Positions 1 to 9,567 of a stretch of 64,000 nucleotides of DNA are shown here, piece by piece. Each line of letters begins with the position of its first letter. The first letter of the stretch is position 1. The stretch is from Oncomelania hupensis (Eukaryota; Mollusca; Gastropoda; Littorinimorpha; Pomatiopsidae). Location: the NCBI GenBank assembly GCA_036898135.1, contig CM072522.1:3774421-3838420 (forward strand), in the 5' to 3' direction. Made by a program: the position numbers and the translations under genes. Below the pieces are notes generated by a model, which worked only from the letters and a program-made list of their open reading frames with translations, searched no databases and was not told where the DNA came from.

Positions 1-431
1 AATGTTGCCTAGTCCACACCAAATGACGCCAAGCCCAGGCCAAACGCGCTGCAGGCTGAGCTGGGGTGAGCAAAGGCCGTATAGCTGGTCGTCTTAATCG
101 CAGGTTTGCCTCGTGTAGACGGTTGCAAATTCTGGTCGCTGAAGTTAACATTGCTGGCTGCGTGAAGCTGTCTTCTGATGGTGTTTGCTGTAGCGATCCT
201 CAGAGCTGACAGGGTGATGAAATGGTCTTGTCTTGCAGTGGTAACGCGGGGGCGTCCGGACCTTCTTGGTTCTTGGACGCTTCCAGTGTTATTAAAGTGC
301 TCCCGCAGCCTTTGGACAACGGAGTGGGACACTCCCAGCCGCCTGCCAACTTCTCTCATCTCTACCCCTTCCTGAAGCCATGCAATAGCTCTGCCTCTAT
401 CTGCATCAGTCAATCGTCGCCTTGGGGGCAT
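1..431 (-). pseudogene. Tc1-type transposase, N-terminal part, frameshifted
   Basis: Reading leftwards from the ATG at 429-431, the protein starts MPPRRRLTDADRGRAIAWL and contains a paired-like helix-turn-helix (RRLGVSHSVVQRLREHF) followed by the basic GRPR hook and a second helix region. This is the usual DNA-binding half of Tc1-family transposases. Near position 135 the frame breaks: after NVNFSDQ the expected continuation (NRLHEANLRLRRP, then LLTPAQPAARLAWAWRH) is found in another frame and runs off the left edge. The catalytic DDE part is not in the window. The product would bind the element's terminal repeats. Family call secure; activity ruled out by the frameshift. Confidence 0.85.
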
Positions 432-786
432 GGTTAGAAAAGCAGCAAAAGCGCTGCCATTTATACCCAGAAAAAAGCGCGGATTGTTGAACTGAACTCA
501 GATAATGCAAGCCTTTCGCATGCAAATCACTTTTTAATGTTGAAAATTTTGCTTTATTAGCAAGACAACAGTAAATTAGGGTCATTTTTTTGGGTAAAAA
601 TTGGGTTTGTTTTTCAACTCAGTGCAGAAAGTTCAAAATTCACATGTCAGAATAGGATTGTCTTGAATGTTACTGTACAGGATAAGTTTTGAAATAAGCA
701 ATATAAGCGATATTATTGATAGCAGCAAAAAATAATTAAACTAAATGAAATATGAGAGTGGCCCTTCAATTATTTTGAGTAGTATA
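432..786. other. AT-rich non-coding sequence
   Basis: Includes the presumed 5' end of the Tc1-type element next to its ATG. No terminal inverted repeat could be confirmed because the other end lies outside the window. Nothing else recognisable. Confidence 0.5.
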
Positions 787-1048
787 TGTTATAAATTGAA
801 AGTGAGCTGCGATTGTAAAGTTTGGCTGATAGTCCATTGTGTTATAGGCTAAACAATGTGTGTACGGTGTTAAAGTGGCTATAGGTGTTGTCATAAGAAT
901 TCTGACAATAGTGACTGTATCGGTGTGGAGGCATAGAGAAGATATTCTATGAAGGAAATGATCTTTGAGCGCTCTGAAATATAATAATGTGTCAAAGACG
1001 CATATAGTCTCTTTAAGTATAAGAGCACAAATTTACGATTGTATAAAA

Positions 1049-2310
1049 ATAATATTCAACAGGTTGAAACCCCAAGCTGAACAAATCATAGCTGAAGAAC
1101 AAGCAGGATTCAGGGCAGGGTGAAGTACCACTGAGCAGATTTTCAACCTCAGAATAATCTGTGAGAAATACCTACAGCACCAACAACATCTATATCAAGT
1201 GTTCATAGACTTCAAGAAGGCATTTGACCGAGTCTGGCATGCAGTTCTATGGGCAACAATGAAAGTGTACAACATCAGCCCTAAAATTATTGAAGTCATC
1301 AAAAACCTGTATGACACGGCTACCAGTGCAGTCCTCCACAACAGCGCCATCGGGAACTGGTTCAGAACAACAATCGGTGTGCGTCAAGGATGCCTACTCT
1401 CTCCAACACTCTTCAACATCTTCCTAGAGCGCATCATGTCAGATGCACTTGCAGACCATGAAGGCACAGTCAGCATAGGGGGTAGAGCAATCTCCAATCT
1501 TCGTTTTGCAGATGACATTGATGGATTGGCTGGAGAGGAACAAGAACTTGAACAGCTGGTACAGAGGCTTGACACCACCTCCAGAGCCTATGGAATGGAA
1601 ATAAGTGCAGAGAAGACCAAAATGATGACCAACACCAATGGCATCAATACGGACATCAAAGTCCAAGGCCAATCCCTCAACACAGTGCATAGCTTCAAAT
1701 ATTTAGGAGCCATTGTATCAGACAATGGGTCCCGACAGGAAGTCCTCTCCAGGATCGCACAAACAACTGCTGCCCTGACAAGGTTGAAGCCCAATTGGAA
1801 AGACAGGACCATCAGTCTACATTCCAAAGTAAGACTGCTGCGCTCCCTTGTCATCTCCATCTTCCTATATGCTTGCGAAGCATGGACCCTCACAGCAGAT
1901 CTCCAACGAAGAATACAAAGCATGGAGATGAGGTGCTACAGAAGACTTCTGGGCATTTCCTATAACCAACACATCACCAACGACGAAGTCCGACAGACCA
2001 TCACACAAGCCATTGGTCAACATGATGACCTGCTAACAGTGGTGAAGAAACGGAAACACCGATGGTATGGCCACGTCACCAGATCATCAGGCCTTGCAAA
2101 GACTATTCTGCAAGGCACAGTGCAAGGAGGTAGAAGAAGAGGGAGACCGAAAAAGAGGTGGCAGGACAACATTCGAGAATGGATTGGTTTGACACTGAGC
2201 GAAGCCATCAGGGCTGCTGAGGACAGAGAAAGATGGAGTATGCTGGTTAAACGATCATCTGTGGTGCCCCTACGACCTTCGGGTTACGGGACAGGATAGA
2301 ATAGGATATG
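1049..2310 (+). mobile_element. RTE-like non-LTR retrotransposon, 5'-truncated (RTE copy 1)
   Basis: Translation from about 1051 shows RT motifs in order: AEEQAGFRAG, FIDFKKAFDRVW, GVRQGCLLSPTLFN and the catalytic FADDI. A C-terminal region follows with the RTE-typical RWYGHVTR and GRRRGRPKKRW. The 3' end carries a short GGATA-type repeat (aggatagaataggata), the simple-repeat tail usual for RTE elements. It splits the LTR-like repeat between the ataaa/ataaat flanks. The endonuclease and upstream RT domains are missing. Confidence 0.85.
1199..2299 (+). pseudogene. RTE reverse transcriptase, C-terminal 366 residues
   Basis: An open frame of 366 codons follows an in-frame TGA at 1121-1123, which lies in the conserved AGFRxGxST block. 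Coding similarity continues upstream of that stop to about 1051, so the frame is a fragment of a longer pol. FIDFKKAFDRV supplies the first catalytic aspartate and FADDI (about residues 101-105) the second pair. After the fingers/palm the thumb and a basic C-terminal tail are complete to the natural stop at 2297-2299. It would reverse transcribe element RNA at a nicked target; with no endonuclease and a stop in RT it is inactive. Confidence 0.85.
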
Positions 2311-3072
2311 ATAAATGTTGTATACAGCAGCCGGTTCAGAGTGGAAACTTCCTGGTGTGTGGCTGATGGAGCTGTTCTTGTGACATCGTCTACGAGACCG
2401 GATGTGGACACCATTAACGCCTTCATCTCTCCTTCGACCAACCATCACTGTTGCAGACGTGCAGCAACAGTGGCAAAGTAAATCTCCAGACCTAAGCTAC
2501 GGGATCACCTGCAGTGTACCCCAAGGATAGCCTCTGTTTCCTAGTGTCGGTTGAGAATTTCGCGTCTAGTGATGGTCTGTGAAACTGTGAGGACAGTCAT
2601 TAATAATTAATACTGAGAGATCAGGAATCTCCGTCAAGTCGTCGGCGTGCCATCATTGACTGTGACGACACCAGAGCAGTGTGTAGAGGCGAGTGACGTC
2701 TCAAGAAAGAGACAACTACCTCTGTGTTAGCCACTGACTGAATAAGTGCTGGATTTGTATATTAACCTATACGCCACTTATTGATTATCTGAAACTTGCG
2801 ATTGTGATGCTACGAATTGTATAATTTAATGTTATTGTTGTATATGGTTGAATGAGAAATAGTGTAACAGAAGGGCAAAGAGAGGAAACTGTGTAGTCTT
2901 TGTCCTTGATTGTAAGCACGTGTGCGATGATGGATGCAAGTCTATAGTAAGCAGAGATAGAGCATGCACCTTTAGACTGAACGTCAGACAGCCACACGCA
3001 TACACTAATTCCATTAGATTATTTGTAGTTATATAATTATTCTAACAATTTAAGACAAAAAAAAACTGTTAC

Positions 3073-3853
3073 AAATATTAAAAAAAGAAAATTAAAAAAA
3101 AATGAAGTGGAACCTTTCAACTTCACCTGTGAAGAACGAAGTACTTATAAATGTCATTTGGTGTCTTACAGAAAGTTTAAGTTGGGCCTTCACACCCCTA
3201 CACCCTCCACCACACACCCCAAAATTAAAAAAACACCAAAACTCAACATAAAAACAAATTAATAAATTAGTCCCCCATCCCCTCCACTCCCATCCCAAAA
3301 TAAATAATTAAGAACTATTTATTGAAACTAATAATGCTTAATTAAATAAAATAGGTACAAAGAATTAACAAAAATTGCTAGACTAATTGTTAGAAGTTAA
3401 AACAACAAATTAAAAAATTGGAAGAAATTGAATAATTCATGACTTCTAATTAAATCTATGCGCATTAAGCTCAATGACCAATGCGAATGTTCTTCTGGGT
3501 ATACAATACTAGAGATTGACATAGGTAGCTTTAATTTATTTAATCTAATGAGTAAAGGCTGAAAATGGTTATCATTTTGTTGACATTCAAATATTAAGTG
3601 ATTTACATTCAAAATGCTACCACAATTACAAGGTACTGGAGGATTTATGAAACAAGCACGCCAAGCATTTAGCCTTATTATGTTTAATAAGCTGTTAATA
3701 TGAAAAGTTTTTTTTAATAGATATAACATTTTTTGATACTGGTGAATTATCCAAGTAATGTTTTTGAATGACATCTTGCTTGTATTTTTCATTCCACCGA
3801 TTCCAAGCACATCGTTTTATTTGATTGTTAACTTCATTTGTTGTAAAGTTGAA
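3073..3853 (-). mobile_element. RNase H-bearing LINE fragment, 3' part (array unit 1)
   Basis: On the minus strand, 3810 to 3397 encodes the C-terminal end of a LINE pol: a basic NQIKRCAWNRWNEKYK region and a zinc-binding block of the form CNCGSILNVNHLIFEC. A roughly 300-bp AT-rich 3' untranslated region follows. The upstream RNase H part of the same element survives only at 6390-6560, after the array, showing that an RTE insertion once split it at the sequence aagttgaa. Clade not resolved; an I/Jockey-like assignment fits the RNase H plus terminal knuckle. Confidence 0.65.
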
Positions 3854-4351
3854 CAGTCTACATTCCAAGGTAAGGCTGATGCGCTCCATTGTCATCTCCA
3901 TCTTCCTATATGCTTGTGAAACATGGACCCTCACAGCAGATCTACAACGAAGAATACAAAGCATGGAGATGAGGTGCTACAGAAGACTTCTGGGCATTTC
4001 CTATACCCAGCACATCACCAATGACGAAGTCCGACAGACCATCACACAAGCCATTGGACTACACGATGACCTGCTAACAGTGATGAAAAAACGTAAACTC
4101 CAATGGTATGGCCACGTCACCAGATCATCAGGTCTTGCAAAGACCATCCTGCAAGGCACAGTGCAAGGAGGTAGAAGAAGAGGGAGACAGATAAAGAGGT
4201 GGGAGGACAACATTTGAGAATGGACTGGTTTGACACTGAGCGAAGCCATCAGGGCTGCTGAGGACAGAGAAAGATGGAGTATGCTGGTTAAACGATCATC
4301 TGTGGTGCCCCTACGACCTTCGGGTTACAGGACAGGATAGGATAGGATAGG
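3854..4351 (+). mobile_element. RTE 3' fragment, middle copy (recombinant)
   Basis: About 495 bp matching the last part of the RTE pol plus tail. Its left junction (gttgaa|cagtctac) is that of the copy at 5896-6389, while its right junction (tail, then ataaatgttgtat) is that of the copy ending at 2310. Base differences follow the same switch: up to 4225 it carries variants of the right copy, and from 4242 onwards variants of the left copy. Its frame has a stop (TTTGAG to TTTTGAG context, CATTTGA at about 4211-4217). It is a product of recombination, not a separate transposition event. Confidence 0.85.
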
Positions 4352-5117
4352 ATAAATGTTGTATACAGCAGCCGGTTCAGAGTGGAAACTTCCTGGTGTG
4401 TGGCTGATGGAGCTGTTCTTGTGACATCGTCTACGAGACCGGATGTGGACACCATTAACGCCTTCATCTCTCCTTCGACCAACCATCACTGTTGCAGACG
4501 TGCAGCAACGGTGGCGAAGTAAATCTCCAGACCTAAGCTTTTGGGATCACCTGCAGTGTTCCCTAAGGATAGCCTCTGTTTCCTAGTGTCGGTTGAGAAT
4601 TTCGCGTCTAGTGATGGTCTGTGAAACTGTGAGGACAGTCATTAATAATTAATACTGAGAGATCAGGAATCTCCGTCAAGTCGTCGGTGTGCCATCATTG
4701 ACTGTGACGACACCAGAGCAGTGTGTAGAGGCGAGTGACGTCTCAAGAAAGAGACAACAACCTCTGTGTTAGCCACTGACTGAATAAGTGCTGGATTTGT
4801 ATATTAACCTATACGCCACTTATTGATTATCTGAAACTTGCGATTGTGATGCTACGAATTGTATAATTTAATGTTATTGTTGTATATGGTTGAATAAGAA
4901 ATAGTGTAACAGAAGGGCAAAGAGAGGAAACTGTGTAGTCTTTGTCCTTGATTGTAAGCATGTGTGCGATGATGGATGTAAGTCTATAGTAAACAGAGAT
5001 AGAGCATGCACCTTTAGACTGAACGTCAGACAGCCACACGCGCATACACTAATTCCATTAGATTATTTGTAGTTATATATATATTGTAACAATTTAAGAC
5101 ACACAAAAACTGTTACA
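4352..5117. repeat. Second copy of the right part of the LTR-like repeat (array unit 2)
   Basis: Near-identical to 2311-3072 at a constant offset of 2,041 bp. It arose by local duplication rather than independent insertion, because the neighbouring sequence on both sides is duplicated with it. Confidence 0.85.
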
Positions 5118-5895
5118 AATATTAAAAAAAGAAATTAAAAAAAATGAAGTGGAACCTTTCAACTTCACCTGTGAAGAACGAAGTACTTATAAATGTCATT
5201 TGGTGTCTTACAGAAAGTTTAAGTTGGGCCTTCACACCCATACACCCTCCACCACACCCCCCAAAATTAAAAAAACACCAAAACTCAACATAAAAACAAA
5301 TTAATAAATTAGTCCCCCATCCCCTCCACTCCCATCCCAAAATAAATAATTAGGAACTATTTATTGAAACTAATAATGCTTAATTAAATAAAATAGGTAC
5401 AAAGAATTAACAAAAATTGCTAGACTAATTGTTAGAAGTTAAAACAACAAATTAAAAAATTGGAAGAAATTGAATAATTCATGACTTCTAATTAAATCTA
5501 TGCGCATTAAGCTCAATGACCAATGAGAATGTTCTTCTGGGTATACAATACTAGAGATTGACATAGGTAGCTTTAATTTATTTAATCTAATGAGTAAAGG
5601 CTGAAAATGGTTATCATTTTGTTGACATTCAAATATTAAGTGATTTACATTCAAAATGCTACCACAATTACAAGGTACTGGAGGATTTATGAAACAAGCA
5701 CGCCAAGCATTTAGCCTTATTCTGTGTAATAAGCTGTTAATATGAAAAGTTTTTTTAATAGATATAACATTTTTTGATACTGGTGAATTATCCAAGTAAT
5801 GTTTTTGAATGACCTCTTGCTTGTATTTTTCATTCCACCGATTCCAAGCACATCGTTTTATTTGATTGTTAATTTCATTTTGTTGTAAAGTTGAA
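5118..5895 (-). mobile_element. RNase H-bearing LINE fragment, 3' part (array unit 2)
   Basis: Duplicate of 3073-3853 encoding the same CNCGSILNVNHLIFEC zinc-binding C-terminus (frame 5795 to 5439). It ends in aagttgaa at 5888-5895, the first half of the target duplication of the RTE fragment that follows. Confidence 0.75.
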
Positions 5896-6389
5896 CAGTC
5901 TACATTCCAAGGTAAGGCTGATGCGCTCCATTGTCATCTCCATCTTCCTATATGCTTGTGAAACATGGACCCTCACAGCAGATCTACAACGAAGAATACA
6001 AAGCATGGAGATAGGTGCTACAGAAGACTTCTGGGCATTTCCTATACCCAGCACATCACCAATGACGAAGTCCGACAGACCATCACACAAGCCATTGGAC
6101 AACACGATGACCTGCTCACAGTGATGAAAAAACTTAAACTCCAATGGTATGGCCACGTCACCAGATCATCAGGTCTTGCAAAGACCATCCTGCAAGGCAC
6201 AGTGCAAGGAGGTAGAAGAAGAGGGAGACCGAAAAAGAGGTGGGAGGACAACATTCGAGAATGGACTGGTTTGACACTGAGCAAAACAATCAGGGTTGCT
6301 GAGGACAGGGAAAGATGGAGTACGCTGGTTAAACGATCATCTGTGGTGCCCCTACGACTTCCGAGTTATAGGATAGGATAGGATAGGTC
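5896..6389 (+). mobile_element. RTE 3' fragment, original short insertion (RTE copy 3)
   Basis: A 494-bp, strongly 5'-truncated RTE insertion ending in repeated GGATA units. It is flanked by an 8-bp direct repeat, aagttgaa, at 5888-5895 and 6390-6397, as expected for target-primed reverse transcription into the minus-strand LINE. The coding part carries a one-base loss near 6013-6016 (GGAGATAGG against GGAGATGAGG elsewhere) that shifts the frame. Confidence 0.85.
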
Positions 6390-6560
6390 AAGTTGAAAAA
6401 TAATTTAATGGATTTATCTGAAGATGCAGCACTCTTTGCTAAGTGGTCAACAATTTCATTTCCTAATATATGTAAATGACTAGGTATCCAAATTAAGGAA
6501 ATATCCGATCCCCTGGTAATGATTTGATGACATAACATCTTTATTTCTGTTAGCAGTTCC
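6390..6560 (-). mobile_element. RNase H segment of the interrupted LINE
   Basis: Minus-strand translation gives LIWIPSHLHILGNEIVDHLA, the terminal RNase H block with its conserved H and D. It continues, after removal of the RTE fragment at 5896-6389, into the C-terminal part at 5118-5887. The element is 5'-truncated near 6560. Confidence 0.75.
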
Positions 6561-8376
6561 TGTCTCTCTCACACCAGCTCAGTCACTATGTCAGCAGATC
6601 TCTTTAGTAAGGATGATACAAGCAAAGCTACAGGCTATTTTTAGCTTCCAGACCCTCCCTATGCCTACCGCTTGCAGACAAAGAGATGCTTAGCCGGCCC
6701 GCTCTTTTAGTGCTTCTAACAGAAGTTTGTAGCAGCAGGAGTGATGGTTGTGGCATAGTCTATATTTGTTATTTGCTCACGAATTTGTATTAACAAGAGT
6801 CGTGGGCAGAATATTGGTGATGTGTACCGCTATTGCTTCAACTATATTGTGGAGAAGTTTCATGGATTTTGTTGGTTTAGTTTATTTTGGGTGATTATTT
6901 TTTTCCTTTCCTGCAGACAGAGGCGGCACTGCCGCTGAATGTAGTTGGTTGTCTCATAGTCTATATTTGTTATTTGCTCACGAATAATTTGTATTAACAA
7001 GAGTCATGGGCAGATTTTTGGTATTGTTTTAACTATATTGTGGAGAAGTTTCATGGATTCTGTTGGTTTAGTTTATTTTGGGTGATTATTTTATTCCTTT
7101 CCTAGACTTGCAGTGATTGCAAAGTACACTAAATTTCAAGTATTTTGGTGACCTGGTTTATTCTGTGTTTGATTTGGGATAGTCAAGGTATTAGTGACTG
7201 TGTGTGTGTGGTTTTTTGTGTGAAGAAACTTTAATATGTGTACTTCAAGTTGACATGATCTTTGAAAACTATTTTTTGCTGGGATTGTGTTTTTAGTGCG
7301 TTCTTCGACTGTGGTACGTTACTGGCAAATTGTGTGCAACAGGCGCCCAATTAATTCTTTAGAGTTTACTGTGCACAGCTAGTTTTGTCTTTAATTCATG
7401 TGGAAAACCTAGTTTATGTTGCACTGGAAAGTTTCAGTTAGCTTTTAGTTTATTGCATATATACTGAAGTAGGAGGTACTCTCTTGTTCCTTCTCAAGCG
7501 CAATGGATACCTGCACTTTACAAAACTACATCCTCATCATCATCGTCATCACCATCACAATCATCATCACCATTATCATAATCTTTGAGTACTATTTATT
7601 TATTCACACAAACAAGACACGAACAAAACACCTTCTCAGACACACTTTTTGTCTGTCTGTGTATTTGTTTGTATTTTTCTCACATGCACATAAAATGCAA
7701 ATGCATGATTTTGTTTATTATTGGTCTTTGTCCTTCATGGATCGTGAAATGATTGTAAACTTTGTATGCATTTTGTTTTGTTTTCAATAATCAGTATTTC
7801 TTTACTTTCTTTACCGTCTTTGTAGCGTGTGTGAATTCCGCATTATTGTATTTTATCAGTTTTCCGCACTGATTTCTTCTACTTGTAACTTTGTTATGTG
7901 TTTATCATGTTCAAGCATGCCTTGTATCATGCACATGTATGTTTTTCTTTTTTTTTTGGAATAAAAACTGTATGTGTTGTACATAGCTGTATATATGTAT
8001 ATTATCATGGGCATACGTGTTTTTCTATACCTAATCACTGTACCTGCAATTGTCTTTTAACACTTTCACAGAGATGGTCATGTTTTCAACTCTTCATTGT
8101 AAACAGGTTTTTACATTATAATATTGTGTTTCTGTAAAACCTATTTTGTAAAGTTTAATACAAGCATATATTTTATATAATTCATCTTTTCAACTCAGTT
8201 TCTTTCCTTTTTTTCTTTTCCTTCATAAACCAGTTAAACTAAGCTTCTTCTCACAGCTGTTCATGGCTAAACACCTTGGGATGTTATCAACAAGACCTTA
8301 CTTGTCAGTATACCGTGCCAAATACTGGTAGGCCTGCAGTGCGAGAAGGCCACTTATTTATGCTATAAAATTTCCC
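6561..8376. other. AT-rich non-coding region with a local duplication
   Basis: No convincing gene. It contains two tandem copies of a roughly 150-160 bp segment (6754-6912 and 6955-7103), a CAT/ATC-rich stretch around 7530-7580 whose open frame is low complexity, and T-rich sequence beyond. The 7503-7790 frame encodes mostly repeated isoleucine/threonine and is not considered a gene. Confidence 0.5.
6754..7103. repeat. Two-copy tandem duplication, 201-bp period
   Basis: The segment from catagtctatatttg to tttcctttcct occurs at 6754-6912 and again at 6955-7103. The copies differ by small indels, for example an extra taa after cacgaa in the second copy and a shortened middle. No coding sense in either copy. 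Confidence 0.8.
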
Positions 8377-8423
8377 TCATGCCTGTAGTTGGGTCAGCGC
8401 AGCAGCCTGAAAAATTCTCCCTC

Positions 8424-8640
8424 CCCCCCCCCCCCCACTTTCCAAAGCGAAGATATTTCTAGCTTGCCTGTCTAGGTTCTTAACAGCGTCCCTTGAGCTG
8501 CCATGCTCTTTACTAACCCAAGAAGACAAAGCTGATAATGCTGATTTTGAATCAGAAAAGATTGTTATTTTTAAAGGAATACTAGTCAAATCAGTTATAA
8601 AAGAAAGACTTGTTAATACTTGGTTACGACATGATTAAGA
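8424..8640 (-). mobile_element. LINE RNase H fragment
   Basis: Minus-strand translation from about 8600 gives ITIFSDSKSALSALSSW, the third conserved RNase H block with its catalytic aspartate, followed by about 25 residues of the same domain. Similarity ends near a run of 13-14 cytosines at 8424-8437. Too short to assign to a clade; it may belong to the same family as the fragment at 6390-6560. Confidence 0.6.
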
Positions 8641-9336
8641 CTTGGTTACTTCCTGTATTCTATCTAGATTAGATTATTGCAATTCCCTTGTCATTGGCTG
8701 TCCAGATTCTATCCTCTCTCTGCTTCAAAAAGTTCAGAACTCTGCTGCCCGTCTTATCTTTAAAGTAAATCATCGCCAACCCTCCACACCTCTCCTTGTT
8801 AAGCTACACTGGCTTCCTGTCGCGGAACATGTTAAGTATAAAACTGCCTGTATCTGCTACAATATTGTCATCGGTTCTGCTTCTTCTTATCTATCTGACC
8901 TTGTCTCCCTTTACATTCCATCTCGTTCTCTTCGCTCATCCTCTGACTGTCGTCTTCTCCGTCAGGTCCGTTACAAAAGAAAATCTCATGGTTTCCGCTC
9001 TTTTGCTGTCCACGGCCCTCACCTATGGAATTCTCTCCCCCTTTCATGTTAGACATTCTACCTCCTGTGAATCGTTCAAATCCAACCTTAAAACATATCT
9101 TTTCTCAGAAGTCTTTCAGCAGTATCTGTAGTTGTAAAAGGGGTTTGGAGGGGTGGGGGGTTAAGTAGTAATTTAGTATGTTTTTGTCATATTGATTTAC
9201 ACAGCAGTAGTATGTATGCGTGAAAGAGTAACTTGTCTTATAATTAAAGTATATGTATAGTGTGTATATGTGTTTGCGTAAGAAAGTGTGCGTGTATAGC
9301 GCTTAGATCCTTAGGGTAGGCGCTTTATAAATCCTA

Positions 9337-9385
<49 letters not shown>
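8637..9385 (+). mobile_element. L2/CR1-group LINE, 3' end with ATT-repeat tail
   Basis: The translation has the hallmark C-terminal pol block of this group: SRLDYCNSLVIG, QKVQNSAARLIF, LHWLPVAEHVKYK, SYLSDL, FAVHGPHLWNSLP, FKSNLKTYLF. The frame from 8642 stops at 9052. The last 27 residues are found in the next frame, ending at 9131, so one frameshift is present near 9045. A 3' untranslated region follows, with the usual gcgctttataaat motif, and then an (ATT)n tail at about 9338-9385. RT and endonuclease are missing. Confidence 0.85.
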
Positions 9386-9388
<3 letters not shown>

Positions 9389-9421
9389 TGCAATTAGTTC
9401 AGCTGTAAAAATTGCACTATC

Positions 9422-9567
9422 TGTGCCTGCCGGCGCAGTTTTTTGTAAATCAAGTTTTGTATTACTTTTTTGTGTGTTGGATCGTACGATTTATGGAGTG
9501 TTTTATTGCAAGTGGTCAAGTTGTTGTTGTAGCTATATCTCTTTTGTCCGTTGCTTTCCGTTGCTTT
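9422..9567 (+). repeat. BEL/Pao 5' LTR, truncated
   Basis: Matches the first about 145 bp of the 3' LTR at 14242, including the tcgtacgatttatggag stretch, with small indels. Similarity stops inside the repeated ccgttgctttccgttg motif, where gag coding sequence begins. The short repeat may have mediated the deletion. Confidence 0.8.

Larger units (their letters stand above)
787..3072. mobile_element. Candidate solo LTR (copy 1), interrupted by an RTE element
   Basis: Segments 787-1048 and 2311-3072 match, in order, an uninterrupted stretch at 27403-29184. The ends are TGTTATAAATTG and GTTACA, i.e. TG...CA on either strand, and the total is about 1.02 kb once the inserted RTE is removed. Copies differ in flanking sequence just outside these ends. 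No protease, RT or integrase is associated and no clean target duplication is visible, so the LTR assignment rests on termini, size and repetition only. It could instead be another kind of non-coding repeat. Confidence 0.45.

Noticed and set aside
7503..7790. 95-residue plus-strand ORF with hydrophobic N-terminus
   Set aside because: The hydrophobic part is an ATC/CAT simple repeat; no family resemblance or supporting signal.
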